NCBI GenBank assembly: GCA_037355855.1
Contig: CM074759.1
Location: forward strand, 7,440,001 to 7,504,000
From: Pseudo-nitzschia pungens
Lineage: Eukaryota > Bacillariophyta > Bacillariophyceae > Bacillariales > Bacillariaceae
Length of the DNA stretch: 64,000 nt
Reading direction: 5' to 3'
Made by a program: the position numbers and the translations under genes. Numbering within the stretch: the stretch's first letter is position 1; the number at the start of each line of letters is the position of its first letter. The notes beneath the pieces are model-generated. The model ran no database searches, was not told the origin of the DNA, and worked only from the letters and a program-made list of their open reading frames with translations. This document shows positions 39,033 to 50,162 of this stretch, one piece after another.

Positions 39033-42000
39033 TGGCGGCCAAGGCAACAACAAGAAGACCGATGGAACAGCTGATGGAGCAGCCCTGGTAACCAATGGAA
39101 TCGAAACCAGTGCGACCAAGGAAGACCACAGTTCGGATGATGACAGCACGAGATCAGAACCCTCGATCGGATGTAACATCTCTGACGCAGCTCAAGTCCT
39201 CATGGCGGCGTTGGATGACGACTCGGACACCGAGGACGAGCTCTGTTTCGTACAGACCTTCTCGACCATGGAATCTAACAGCGCCGACCAAAACCCCAGG
39301 AGTGAGGGAAGTGATTTAACTCCCGAGGACTCCAGGAGTGCGGCGCGGATGGAGGAATCCACCGTAAAGCCCAGGAGTGGGGAAGATGACGAGGAGGATT
39401 ATCAGGGGGAGCACATATTCTCCCAACACGCCGCCGGATTCATTAATCCATATTGGGTCCTGTTGGATAGTCAAGCAACATGCAATTGTGTGAGTAATCC
39501 AGACCTCCTTAAAAACATCCAAGTGCACCCTGATGGGAAGAAGATTCGTATCCACTGCAACGCGGGTGTAGTGCTCGTCGACAAAATAGGCGAGTTACCT
39601 GGGTTTGGAACAGTCTGGTACCAGGAAGGGGGAATGGCAAATATCTTGTCCCTGAGCCTGGTCTCCAACATGTACAGGGTGACCTTGGACACGGGCATTG
39701 CGCAGTCGTTCTTTGTCCACAAACACGACGGGAGTACTCGCCAATTTCGCAGAGCCGACAGCGGGCTGTACTACTGCGATCTAAGAACCACACATGGCAC
39801 AGTATTGGCCATTACCTCCGTGGAAGGCCAAAAGGAACTGTACTCGGACCTAGATGTGCGGCGCGCCACTAAGGCACGAAAGCTCCAAGACACCCTCGGC
39901 TTCCCGAGCAAGAAAGAGTTCCTCAAACTTATTGATAACAACATCCTTCTTAACTGCCCGGTGACTCGCCGGGACGTCCTAATTGCAGACGATATATTCG
40001 GGTTAAACACAAACATCATCAAAGGCAAATCAGTGCGGCGTCAGCCGGCCCATGTCCGTGAAGACATCGATCCAGTGCCATTTGCCATTCTTCACCGGTA
40101 CCGCGATGTGACCATCAGCATTGACATCTTCACCGTAAATGGAATTAAGTTCTTCCGAAGCGTGTCCCGACACCTATACTTCCGAACTGTTTCGGCGATT
40201 GAGGATGCCTCCCAATCAACCATTGAGCGCACACTGAGCGCGATAGTCGGGCTGTACTCAGGGAGGGGGTTCGTAGTCACGTGCATCTCCGGGGACAACG
40301 AATTCAACTGTTTGGCAGAGGGGTTGCTCGCGCGGAACCCACCCATCCGGTTCGAAGGAGTGGCTAGAAACCAGCACGAACCATACGTCGAGCGAGACAA
40401 CAGAACCTGCAAAGAGCGAATCAGATGCCTATTTGCATCGGTACCTTTTCGGCGACTTCCTCGCCGAATGACCATTGACATGGTCGCTGCTGCTATATTC
40501 TGGCTAAATAATTGGTGCAATTCAGTTGGGGTGTCATCAACTATATCCCCCCGACAACTGATGACCGGCGTGCGCCTGGATGCCGGGAAGCACTGCAAGT
40601 TCCAGTTTGGCGACTATGTCCTAGGGCACGAGGATGCAAGCAACAACACCATGGAGCCACGCGCCCAGGACGCTATATATCTTCGGCCAACCGGCGACCG
40701 TGGTGGGGCACTATACCTGTTCGACCTCAAGACCGGACGCCGCATCCGGCGCCAGACAGCCACAGCTGCACACATGACTGATACCATTGTGACCAGGGTT
40801 GAGCAAATAGCACGCGAGCAGAACGCACCGATAGGGGTTGTATTCGGCAACAAAGACGGGGATACTACCATCCTAGACCTAGAAACAGAATCAGTCGGGT
40901 CCGATGATGGAGCTTCAGACCATTCTTTCCAGCCAGACGACGATTCCACCGTGGACACTGATATTAGTGGGTCGATCGATGACGCTGAACTTACCGACAT
41001 CCGTCTGGACATGGACAACAATCACGAGGAGGACCAGTCGGGAAGTGACACCGAGAGTGCATCAAACCACGACCACGATGAGCCACATCATGGTGATATC
41101 AGTATTGCCAGTGTCCCAAAAGAAGTGAGTGATGGGGAAAGTTATGGTGATGGGGAAAGTTGTGCTGAGAGTGCCAGCTACGCGACTAATGACGACGAAG
41201 CGTTGGATCACGACACCGTGTCGGTTGGAGCGGCAGACGCAACCGACAGGCGCAGTCCCGCACCGCCAGTATGTAACAACGACCGTGTGGCGAGCCCCAA
41301 TGCATGTGACATGACTAACAGCACGCCGGACGGCGACGAAACGGACGCGACCGGCGACGGGACAGCAAGCGGAAGCGAAGACGGAAATCCACTCGCAGAA
41401 GCGAGCGAAGATATTGACCACCACAGTATTACAGATACAGATAACACGGAGGAGCGCTCGACAATGACGCTAAGACCAAGGGTTACCCGAGGACACAACA
41501 AGTTTGGCACAGCAGATGGATTCGAATCCAACGTACATCACAGAGTCCACACGTCGGTGCACGCCGATGTCTTCTCTGGGGGGTTCAAGCGGGCCGTGAA
41601 GCGCCTGGAAAGGGTGCACGCCCAGTATGTTTTCATATCAAATGCTATTGCATCATACAACAACATTGACGCATCCCTAGTCACCAAGCAGTACGGCATT
41701 AAGGCGGGCTTGAAACTGTTTGGGGCGGCAGGGGTCGAGGCGGTCCTGACCGAGCTGAAGCAGTTACACGAGCGAGAAGTGGTACACCTGGTGGATGTCA
41801 GGGACCTTACTCGCGAGGAAATCAAGCGAGCACTCCCATACCTAATGTTCCTGAAGAGAAAGCGATGTGGGAAGATCAAGGCAAGGGGTTGTGCTGATGG
41901 TCGCACACAGCGCGACTTCATCTCCCGGGAGGATACCTACTCACCAACCGTCTCCCTACATGGACTAATGCTGACCTGCCTCATCGACGCAATTGAAGGG

Positions 42001-43398
42001 CGCGATGTCGCCACAGCTGATATACCCGGGGCTTTCCTACAAACGCCAATGCCAGAAGGAGAGATTGTCCACATCCGATTTGATGGTCCAATGGCAGAGC
42101 TGCTGGCCAGAATCGATCCAGCCACATATCGAAAGCACATGCTCGACCGCAAAGGGCACAAGGTCCTGTACACGCAAGCCGACAAGGCCATCTACGGGAC
42201 ACTCAGAGCGGCGTTACTTTTTTGGGAGCGCTTATCTGGACAACTCACTCAGTGGGGGTTTGAACTTAATCCATATGACTCATGCACAGCAAACAAGATA
42301 ATCAATGGACACCAGTGTACAATTGTCTGGCACGTTGATGACCTAAAGATCTCTCACAAGGACCCAAAGGTTGTGAGCAAAATCCTGGATGACTTGAACA
42401 GTGTGTTTGGCATTGAGGCACCTCTGACAGTCACGCGTGGCCGAGTCCACGACTATGTTGGGATGACAATCGACTATAGTGACCCGGGGAAGGTAAAGTT
42501 CAGCATGTTTGACTATTTGGAAGGGATCGTCAGTGAGATACCGAAGGAACTCCAAGAGCAGAGAGTTATCCCAACACCAGCCTCAGACCATCTATTCAAG
42601 GCCAACCCAGATGGAGTAAAACTGACGCGCCGAGACGCTGACACGTTCCACAAGCACGTGGCACAACTCCTGTTCGCAAGCAAGCGAGCACGGCCCGACA
42701 TACAAACAGCGATTGCATTCCTCTGCACCCGCGTTGCTGACCCAGACGAGGATGACTGGAAGAAGCTCAAGCGCGTCCTGGGTTATGTGAAAGAGACCAT
42801 CTTTCTACCTCTGGTTTTGGGCTGGGACAACACCGGCAGCGCCTACTGGTATGTGGACACATCATTCGCTGTACACACAGACATGAAGAGCCATACCGGT
42901 GGTGTTTTAACATTCGGACAAGGGGCTGTACTAGCAGTCTCAACAAAGCAAAAGCTAAATACCAAGAGCTCAACAGAGGCCGAGTTGGTGGGAGTCGACG
43001 ATACACTACCATATAATCTGTGGTGCCACTATTATTTGGAATGGCAGGGATACGCTGCACAGATCGACCGTGGAGTTAACAAGGACGCCACCAACTATCT
43101 TGGTAAGGACAATATCCTAAATCAAGACAATACAAGTGCGATGAAGCTGGAGATGAACGGGAAATCATCCAGTACCAAGCGCACCAGACACATTAATATC
43201 CGTTACTTCCTTATCACAGACCGAGTGAAGAATGGAGAAATATCCATACAGTATTGCCCAACTGGGGAGATGCTGGCAGACTATTTCACAAAGCCCCTCC
43301 AAGGATCTCTTTTCCGAAAGTTCCGGAACACCATCATGGGTGTTAGTGAAAAGGAATTCATGGCCTACAAGAGACAATATGAGGAAAGGAAGGCATAA
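39033..43398 (+). CDS. Copia-1 Pol: protease, integrase, RT, RNase H
   Basis: In frame from the second target duplication (39033) to 43398; the first internal ATG is 39202, giving 1398 residues. Positions from 39202: protease YWVLLDSQATCNCV near 88 (DSQ in place of the usual D(S/T)G, as in diatom copia elements); integrase catalytic D, D, E at ISIDIFTVNG (305), SGDNEFN (363) and YVERDNRTC (396); a long acidic linker (about 560-730); reverse transcriptase with TADIPGAFLQTPMPEGE and catalytic HVDDLKIS near 1044; RNase H with STKQKLNTKSSTEAEL near 1253. No frame breaks apart from the LINE-family insertion. Copia order (integrase before RT) is clear. Confidence 0.95.
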
Positions 43399-43457
43399 TA
43401 AGTATTATCTATTCGATGATGTGCTTGTGGGCACACCAACAATGAGTAGCAGGAGTG

Positions 43458-43712
43458 TGTTGGGATATGCCTTATTCCTCTAGGGACAAGGCCATACACA
43501 TATATGGTATGAGAGGACAGAGAGCTGGGCGGTGCATGACAGACCGATTCCCGACCACATAAATAATATGTGGTGACAAATCTGTGATACCGGACAGCCA
43601 AGCTACCACTCACCATTTTACCAACAAACCCATAGTTTAATTTCTTGTATCTAACCAACAGAGTTTATTTGATCTCTTTAAGGTTTTCGTAGAACTCCTA
43701 CTGAATTCAACA
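43458..43712 (+). repeat. Copia-1 right LTR
   Basis: 255 bp, identical to the left LTR by eye, followed by AAAAG. The purine-rich AGCAGGAGTG just before it is a candidate plus-strand primer. Confidence 0.94.
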
Positions 43713-43875
43713 AAAAGTCAGTTCGAACACAAAATGCGACCGTATCGCATCACAATTCGAGTACGTAGTAATAACGGTAACTTAACTCAGAACGCTCTCA
43801 GTTGACTCCAATATTTTTGAACTAGAGAGGTGCAAACGACGCATTTTACTCGAACCATAAACCATTCTTGCAGTA

Positions 43876-44844
43876 ATGACTAGGACATCATCGGTTATTA
43901 CGCTCAGCGTACTTTTCTCGGTCGTCAGTTCGTCCACAGCATTTGTTGCACCCATAGTTGATTCCTTCACAGTGAGGCAAAACCATGATCTGGACTTGCA
44001 TCGACATCAAACGACAAGGCCAGTATTTGGCATTGGTGATACAACTGACGATCGTCTCGTGGACATACGAAAAGGTCTGGATCGGATGAATAAGTTGTTA
44101 CGAGACGACGCGGGATCGTCCGCTTCGATACAAACTTTCCAGACTCGGATCCGGAAAGTCGTGAAGTGTGGCGAGTCGTCCATTCCGGGTGCTGGGAGAG
44201 GTCTCTTTGCGACCCAAAACATTAAAAAAGGGACCGTGATTGGATTCTACCCTGTTCATGGCATCGGTGCAGAGTTTGAAGATGGATCATCGATCTGCTG
44301 TGGTGCATCACCAGAGGATCAAAAGTATTTCGACGAGCTCACCAAATCGGACTACCTTCTGCACCTTTTTGGTTCACGGCGCCTCGGGTCAGCTGACTTC
44401 GGTGAAGACACTCAACTTTTCATCGATGTGAATCCGAGCCGAACAGATTTATCGGAGTGTTGGAATGGTCACTTGGTCAACGACGGGGCCACAGTTGCCG
44501 AAAACAGCGAACGAGGAATGCTGGATTACTATGCTGCATCCCAGCGGACGAAAAACTGCGTTCATATTCCCTTCGGGCCGTCTCCACTTCTTGCATTAGT
44601 GACAACGAAGAAAGTGAAAAAAGGAGACGAACTTTTTACGACGTACGGGTGTCTGTATTGGCTCGAAAGTATAATAAAACCTGGCGAAGAGGTCGCCGAT
44701 GCGACCGAAGCCGTTCAGCTGCAAGCGAGAGAGACGGCACAGGATTTGTTCAACGCTATGAGAAGTGCGCAGACGACAGTATGCAAGCCAACAAGCAGAG
44801 ATAGAAGAAACTTTTGCGTTGATGTAACAATGCCACAAAAGTAA
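43876..44844 (+). CDS. SET-domain protein with plastid presequence
   Basis: 322 residues from ATG 43876. The N-terminus (SSVITLSVLFSVVSSSTAFVAP) is a signal peptide ending in a near-consensus diatom plastid motif, so import into the plastid is likely. The SET domain covers about residues 98-260: GAGRGLFATQNIKKGTVIG at the start (substrate-side N-SET motif), FIDVNPSRTDLSECWNGHLVND (SET core with NH-type cofactor contacts in an altered form), and KKGDELFTTYG at the end with the conserved tyrosine. SET enzymes transfer methyl groups from S-adenosylmethionine to lysine; the plastid target is unknown. There are no post-SET cysteines. The copia-1 LTR lies 163 bp upstream. The last 249 nt overlap the minus-strand hydrolase frame. 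Confidence 0.85.
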   Translation: MTRTSSVITLSVLFSVVSSSTAFVAPIVDSFTVRQNHDLDLHRHQTTRPVFGIGDTTDDRLVDIRKGLDRMNKLLRDDAGSSASIQTFQTRIRKVVKCGESSIPGAGRGLFATQNIKKGTVIGFYPVHGIGAEFEDGSSICCGASPEDQKYFDELTKSDYLLHLFGSRRLGSADFGEDTQLFIDVNPSRTDLSECWNGHLVNDGATVAENSERGMLDYYAASQRTKNCVHIPFGPSPLLALVTTKKVKKGDELFTTYGCLYWLESIIKPGEEVADATEAVQLQARETAQDLFNAMRSAQTTVCKPTSRDRRNFCVDVTMPQK

Positions 44845-46371
44845 TTCCAAGGAAATTGCTTTTATGTATTTTATGCATGGAAAGGGAGGAATGTAAATCT
44901 CAATCCCAGAATACCGGTAGGAATCTGCGAAATCTGTGAATTCGCACGTTAGATCAAAATCAAAGAAAATTATCAACCCAACAATAAGGTTCTCAATTCC
45001 AATGTAGAACTTGCTGTATCGAGAACTATAACTCCCACTATTGCCGAGATTTGCATCGGTAGGATCATTTGAGTTGTCAGCACTCGTGTTCGGAATATCT
45101 GTATTGAGTGCAATGTCGGCGGATGCACTCTTCGTTGCTGCTCGCACCAATTCACTGTCGCAATCGCCACTATTGATACCCTCAGCATCATGATCGTCAT
45201 TAACGAACAGGAGGATGTCCCTTGATAGAGTCGCTGGCAATTCAAAGTTTTCCTTCTGGAAAGGTTTCTCTTTCAAAGAATTCAGCGCATTCACGAACGA
45301 GTGGAAGCTTTTTGCAACACTCTCGAGTACCCATTCGAATCGTTCCTCCGTCGGACAAACTTTAACGAAACCAACCCCACACCCATTATCGGTGAATACG
45401 CAGTGGGTCATGCCATCATTTTTTTTATTGTTGATCGAGTAAAGCACTCGACCACTTTCCGGCGAAGAAAGCTGATAGGCACTCAAAGCAGCTCTCTTTA
45501 CCTGCACGAAGCAGGTGGTTTCTTCGAAGCCCCAACCCAGCGTCGGAAATCGGAAGGGGGATGCAAAATCCATCGTTCTGTTTGATATATCAAAGGGATC
45601 CAATCCCAAAAATCCACTCGGAGTAAAGGCATACAACCCCTTTTGGGCAGCTTCCAAGGCTGCTTGACCACTCGCTGAATGGCCTCCTATAAAAATATTG
45701 ACCTTTCTTCCTTGCTGCGTCAGCACTCGGTCTTTTCGCTGCATTGTCTCCTCCATTTGTACAGTTGTCGAAGAATATAAATCGTTGCTGTCAAAGTTGT
45801 GTTCGTCGATGGAGCTACTGCAAATAGGAATCAGACCATCGTACAGTTGATTTTGGATAGCGTTTGCAAGGTCGGCGTATTTGTTTGGGGATGTTTTGAT
45901 CAATCCGCCTAGATTGTGATCCGAGACGATAACCACCATGGATAGCGATTCAGTTAAAGTCGTAATGTGCTCGGCGAGCTTGTCGTAGTCTTCCACTGAC
46001 ATGGACGTGCCTACTCCTACAATAAGTACGTCCGAACAAAGCTGCTGCGAAGGTTCGGTCGTGTCTTTCACGATCTCTAGATTTTTGTCATCCGTACCCA
46101 TTATAAGATGGTGATTGAGATGATGATATCGAATGCGACCGACCCGTTCCGTCCCACTCGTAACATCTTTCGTAACGGAAACAACCTTGGAAAGGGTGAG
46201 GTTGCTGGTACCTCTTGCCTCGATCAAGAGAAGATGGTTAGATGAAGAAACATAATTTGTCACAAACAGCCAAAGAGCGAACCTCCGGAAGAACACAAAT
46301 ATGCTGCTTCTATTCATTTGGTCAATCGTGGATCTTATCTTCGTTCTTCGTGATGGCGTCGACGTCTGCAT
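44596..46371 (-). CDS. Putative secreted or membrane-anchored alpha/beta hydrolase
   Basis: 591 residues from ATG 46371, or 573 from ATG 46317; the second start opens directly onto a hydrophobic signal region (SSIFVFFRRFALWLFVTNYV) and is preferred. A fold like alpha/beta hydrolases is suggested by VLIVGVGTSMSVEDYDKLAEH, MVVIVSDHN, and the nucleophile elbow IFIGGHSASGQAAL near residue 210, then GFLGLDPFD. This combination is like chlorophyllase or PAF-acetylhydrolase-type enzymes; the substrate is not known. A candidate late histidine is in MTHCVF. After about residue 470 a linker leads to a hydrophobic helix (FYIGIENLIVGLIIFF). The last 83 codons overlap the SET gene in antisense and may not be real; an unrecognised intron or earlier end is possible. 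Confidence 0.65.
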   Translation of the reverse strand: MQTSTPSRRTKIRSTIDQMNRSSIFVFFRRFALWLFVTNYVSSSNHLLLIEARGTSNLTLSKVVSVTKDVTSGTERVGRIRYHHLNHHLIMGTDDKNLEIVKDTTEPSQQLCSDVLIVGVGTSMSVEDYDKLAEHITTLTESLSMVVIVSDHNLGGLIKTSPNKYADLANAIQNQLYDGLIPICSSSIDEHNFDSNDLYSSTTVQMEETMQRKDRVLTQQGRKVNIFIGGHSASGQAALEAAQKGLYAFTPSGFLGLDPFDISNRTMDFASPFRFPTLGWGFEETTCFVQVKRAALSAYQLSSPESGRVLYSINNKKNDGMTHCVFTDNGCGVGFVKVCPTEERFEWVLESVAKSFHSFVNALNSLKEKPFQKENFELPATLSRDILLFVNDDHDAEGINSGDCDSELVRAATKSASADIALNTDIPNTSADNSNDPTDANLGNSGSYSSRYSKFYIGIENLIVGLIIFFDFDLTCEFTDFADSYRYSGIEIYIPPFPCIKYIKAISLELLLWHCYINAKVSSISACWLAYCRLRTSHSVEQILCRLSRLQLNGFGRIGDLFARFYYTFEPIQTPVRRKKFVSFFHFLRCH

Positions 46372-47875
46372 CAACTGATTCTTGTTGACTTTTCTGTGGT
46401 TTATCAGGGATTATTTTTCTTGCTTGACTTTCCCAGCGAGGCAATGTTCTTGGGATAAGATTATGGAACTCTCCGTACGGGTACCCTTAGGCAGTTGCGT
46501 TTCGAATGTCAATCTCAAAAATCGTTCCTCGCGTCGTGTCGTGATGATTCATTATTTTTGGATATCCACAAAATCGATGTGGGATCTGAAATCTTTCTGC
46601 GTTCGTACCGGAATCACATACTACGAAGTCTCGTAGTACGGTACTCGTAATTACTGGTAAGATTACTTCGTAATTTTGAGAACAAGTTGAAAGTACTCGT
46701 ACGAGTTCTTGCACTAACTACCGGTAGTAGGTATCAGAGTAGCCTGATCTTAGTCGTGCGAGTAACATACCTTACTCGTAGTAAGGTTTTAGCATCTGCT
46801 GGACGCAACAGGCACGGTCCCTGAATCATCTATCAGCAATCAATTAAAAAATCAATGTATCGTACGGTACGTACCAGGTCGACGTACCTGGTACGTACTA
46901 GTACGATATCGCCGTACGGTGATGGTCAAATCCATGATGATTAATTGATTCATTCATTCATTCCTGACTTTCCGACGGCAAAACTACGGTATGAGTACCG
47001 TCAACCTTACGGTGTTGGTACTGGAAAGGTTACCAGCACTGGTACTTGTACCACTGCACGCCAATAAGTAAGACTTACTCGCACTCGTCAAAGTAAGAGT
47101 ATGTAACATCACGGATGCGATTGCCGTCTCGTTTTTGTGACACTAAGGTTTACGAAGTACGTAGTAACTTACTTCTACACGGTAAGATTTTTTTTTTAAG
47201 CTTTATTTGATTTTTTATCTCTCATTCTTATTTTGATAAAGTATCGTACGTACAACCAAGTATTACTAATACGCACTACGTGTTTCTTAGTCGTGGTACC
47301 GTACGGTTCCGTAATCTTATTATCTACTGTACTTCTTGTATTACGAAAATACAGTAAGGTTAACCTTACGACTACAACTATCATCTTCATCTTCATCTTC
47401 GTACACTTACCGGTAACTTACTCGTAGCTATCTGAAGGAAATGTACGAGAACTCGTGACTGGAAATTTCACGACTGACGATTCATTGTTCCGTTTTATCA
47501 TTACAGTATTTTTTTTTCATACATAGAGCCCAGATTACAGATTGGCGAGTCATTTGATACAAATCGCCAATTTGAAAAAAGCAAAGCCGGAAAGTGAATT
47601 TTTTTGGTTTCTGTATCAGAGAAACAAAAATTGAAAGTGTTCTGCTTGACATCATAGAAGAGTGAGGAGTCGACGCCCTCTATCCATCAACTCCGATCTA
47701 CCGCACCAAGCATAATCCACATTGTTACGCGATACAAGGAGAGGATCGATCACTGATTGTAGGTTGACCCGCTGTGAAATTTTGAGACACTTTCTTGGAG
47801 CAAGGAGCGTTGGTGTTGACCTCTCGCTCAGAAAATCAAGACCCTCTGGTTACTTGAAGGCAAACATTAGCTGAC
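46372..47875. other. Divergent intergenic region rich in palindromic words
   Basis: Lies between the starts of the hydrolase (minus) and the FYVE gene (plus), so both promoters should be here. No gene seen. 46600-47160 and 47220-47420 are packed with CGTACGGTACG, GGTAAGGTT and ACCGGTA words. Includes the 13-bp inverted repeat at 46867-46898. Confidence 0.5.
46867..46898. repeat. 13-bp perfect inverted repeat
   Basis: GTACGTACCAGGT (46867-46879) and ACCTGGTACGTAC (46886-46898) flank the 6-base CGACGT. It lies in the divergent promoter region; no known binding site was recognised. Confidence 0.9.
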
Positions 47876-50162
47876 ATGGTATTGAACACTACAACCGAAG
47901 AGTGGGTGGCATTCAGCGATGACGGCCATTCAACTGGGTTCGAAGCGACTCCTCCTTCCCCCTCGTCTTTTGATCGTCGACGTGGCCGAGGAGAATCTGG
48001 AGACAAAAGCAGTAAAGACGATACGACTGTCGCAACTTGGATGAAAAAACCTATCAATTCCGATGCTTCGTGGGCGCCAGTAAGCCCTCCACCAAACCAT
48101 CATTTGAAGTCTAGCAAAAGGAATCCTTTGATTGCACTGAAAAAGCGATCACCAAAGGTCCCGAAAAGTCCTTCTTCGTCAAGAGATTATTCGAATCCGG
48201 TATCGTCATCGTCAGAATCGTCATCATCACGTTCGAAAGTGAGGTCTCCTCAAAGTAGTAGCTCAAGACCAAGGGCAACAGCACCAATCTCAATCGATGT
48301 CCAACTGCAGTCGCATAAAGCAAACCGTGTGAGAGCTTCTACGATCGAACCATCCAAAAGGGAATCATCTCGCGGAAGATCTCGAACACGGGGTCAAAGT
48401 GGATCCCAAAAAGCTAATGCAGTTGTTGTGCAATCACCTGTAAATGTAAAACCCTTGGTACCCGCTCGAAGGGGACGATCGACTAGTCAGAATCGCTCGT
48501 CGACGGTACGAGAGCGCTCTTCAAGCGCAAGCCATCGAAGCAATCGAAGCTCGGCTCAAGCGTCCGATAAAAAACTAAGAAATTTGTCTCGCCCTCCAGT
48601 GACAGCTCCACTGGGAGGGAACCGTCTCCAAGAAACCCATCACAGGTCACGGTCGAGTAGTAGGAATCCCGGACTCAGAAGCAGATCTACGAGCCGTACT
48701 CGAACAAATAATTTACCACCTAAAACAAGGCGGGAAATGCGGAATCCAGGTCATGAATCACGAAGCGTCGGTAATCCAAGTTCACAACATAATCGCTCTC
48801 ATGCTGGATCATCTCGTTCCTTGCGAAGCACAGATGACAAATCCTTCCGGTCCGCCGATCCCAACATAGGAAGAGATATCAGTTTCGGTAGAGCACAGTC
48901 AGAATCAACGAGCAAAGCTAGTTCAGAAACAATGAAGAAGAGATCACCCATGATGGAAAAACTCTTTGGCGATCAAGTAGCTTCCCCCATGAGCACTGGT
49001 GGATGGCATCATCCAGAAAGAATTCATTCAAGAATTCTTCTCACTGCCACTGTTTATCACAACACTGCGACTAATCTTTGGATCGCAACGATCAATACGA
49101 ATCAGAAGGGTGTAGCAAAAAACCCAGCGAAGGCCTCAAGATATCTCAAGGCTTTCTCGTTTTCTACTGAAAAGGAAGCAAGGGAATCTGCGATTGCGAA
49201 TGCACCTCCAAAGATGATGAAATTCGACGATAATCCCAGTTGCTTCATCTGTCATGGCAAGTTTGCCGTATTTCGTCGAGCATCCCACTGCAGAAACTGT
49301 GGAGTTTGTATCTGCAGTACTTGTTCAACGTCTTGGCCTGCAAAAGCTATTCCTGAGACCTACAATCTCAAAAAGGAGTCACAGGTCAAGATCTGTAGCA
49401 ATTGTAACTATTTGAGTGGTGTTTTCAAAAGGGCGCTACTCGAAGGTGACTACGAGGAAGCCATTGCAGTGTATGGAAGTGGTAACATCAACTTGCGCAC
49501 CCCATTCCCGCAGTTTTCGAGTAAAAAAGAGGAAGTCATGTACCCAATCCATTGTGCGGTAGAAGGAGGAAATATTCACATTGTTCAATGGCTAATGGAA
49601 GATCATTTCTGTCCAGTCAAGGTCATTCGTACCGGGGGCAACAGGAGCAAGAAAGGAGCAAATCAAGATTATCCTATCATCACGTCTAAGAATCGCTCTG
49701 TTCTTACCATTGCGATGGATAATTTGCACGTTAGAGTGCTTCGATATTTGGTAGTGGATAAAGGTATTTCCGTATACGAATCCAAGGACCTGAACGGGTC
49801 CTTGAGAGCTTTGGAAGCGGTTCTGAACGAACTCCCTGGCAACTTGTATGAATATCGAAGTGACGGTTTTGCGCATCGATGGGATGATGACGTTTATGAT
49901 GAAGGCACCTCCGTTTCCAGTTCACTTGGTGCCGATGCAACATACCCAGGAAGTGAATACGGTGGATCGACGACTAACAGAGGCGATTCAGATACTGTAA
50001 GTTGAACAAAATCTCGCACGCAATGCCATTGTCTTCGCCTGAAACTTCTTTTTCTCACCACGTCAGCCTTGTTTACAATCAACAATGATTAGTGCATCCT
50101 TTGTTGCGACAATGGGATTGATTGCGTTATCACTCCGTGTGGTCATCAAATATGTTGCCTAA
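47876..50162 (+). CDS. FYVE zinc finger protein with ankyrin-like region
   Basis: 709 residues from ATG 47876 to a stop at 50003, or 738 if the 70-bp intron 49997-50066 (ACT|GTAAGT to CACGTCAG|CCT, phase 0) is spliced; the annotation end assumes splicing. Residues about 60-360 are Ser/Arg-rich and probably disordered (RSRTRGQSGSQ, SRSSSRNPGLRSRSTSRTR). The zinc finger spans about 453-512 with CFICHGKF, the basic motif RRASHCRNCGVCIC, CSTCS and VKICSNC: a FYVE fold, which binds phosphatidylinositol 3-phosphate on endosomes, though the usual R(K/R)HHCR is RRASHCR. Ankyrin-like repeats follow to about 640 (YPIHCAVEGGNIHIVQWL, LTIAMDNLHVRVLRYL). The extra exon would add a C-terminal hydrophobic helix (ASFVATMGLIALSL). 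Confidence 0.85.

Larger units (their letters stand above)
35657..43712 (+). mobile_element. Ty1/copia element copia-1 (CoDi-type), split by a LINE-family insertion
   Basis: Two 255-bp LTRs (35657-35911 and 43458-43712) start TGTTGGGATATGCC and end GAATTCAACA. They are identical by eye and flanked by the 5-bp duplication AAAAG (35652-35656 and 43713-43717). Inside is one gag-pol frame in copia order (gag, protease, integrase, RT, RNase H), interrupted at 37132-39032. Without the insert the element is about 6.1 kb and the frame is continuous. Motifs (LLDSQATCN protease, ISIDIFTVNG integrase) resemble diatom CoDi elements. Its right end is 163 bp before the SET gene start. Confidence 0.95.
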
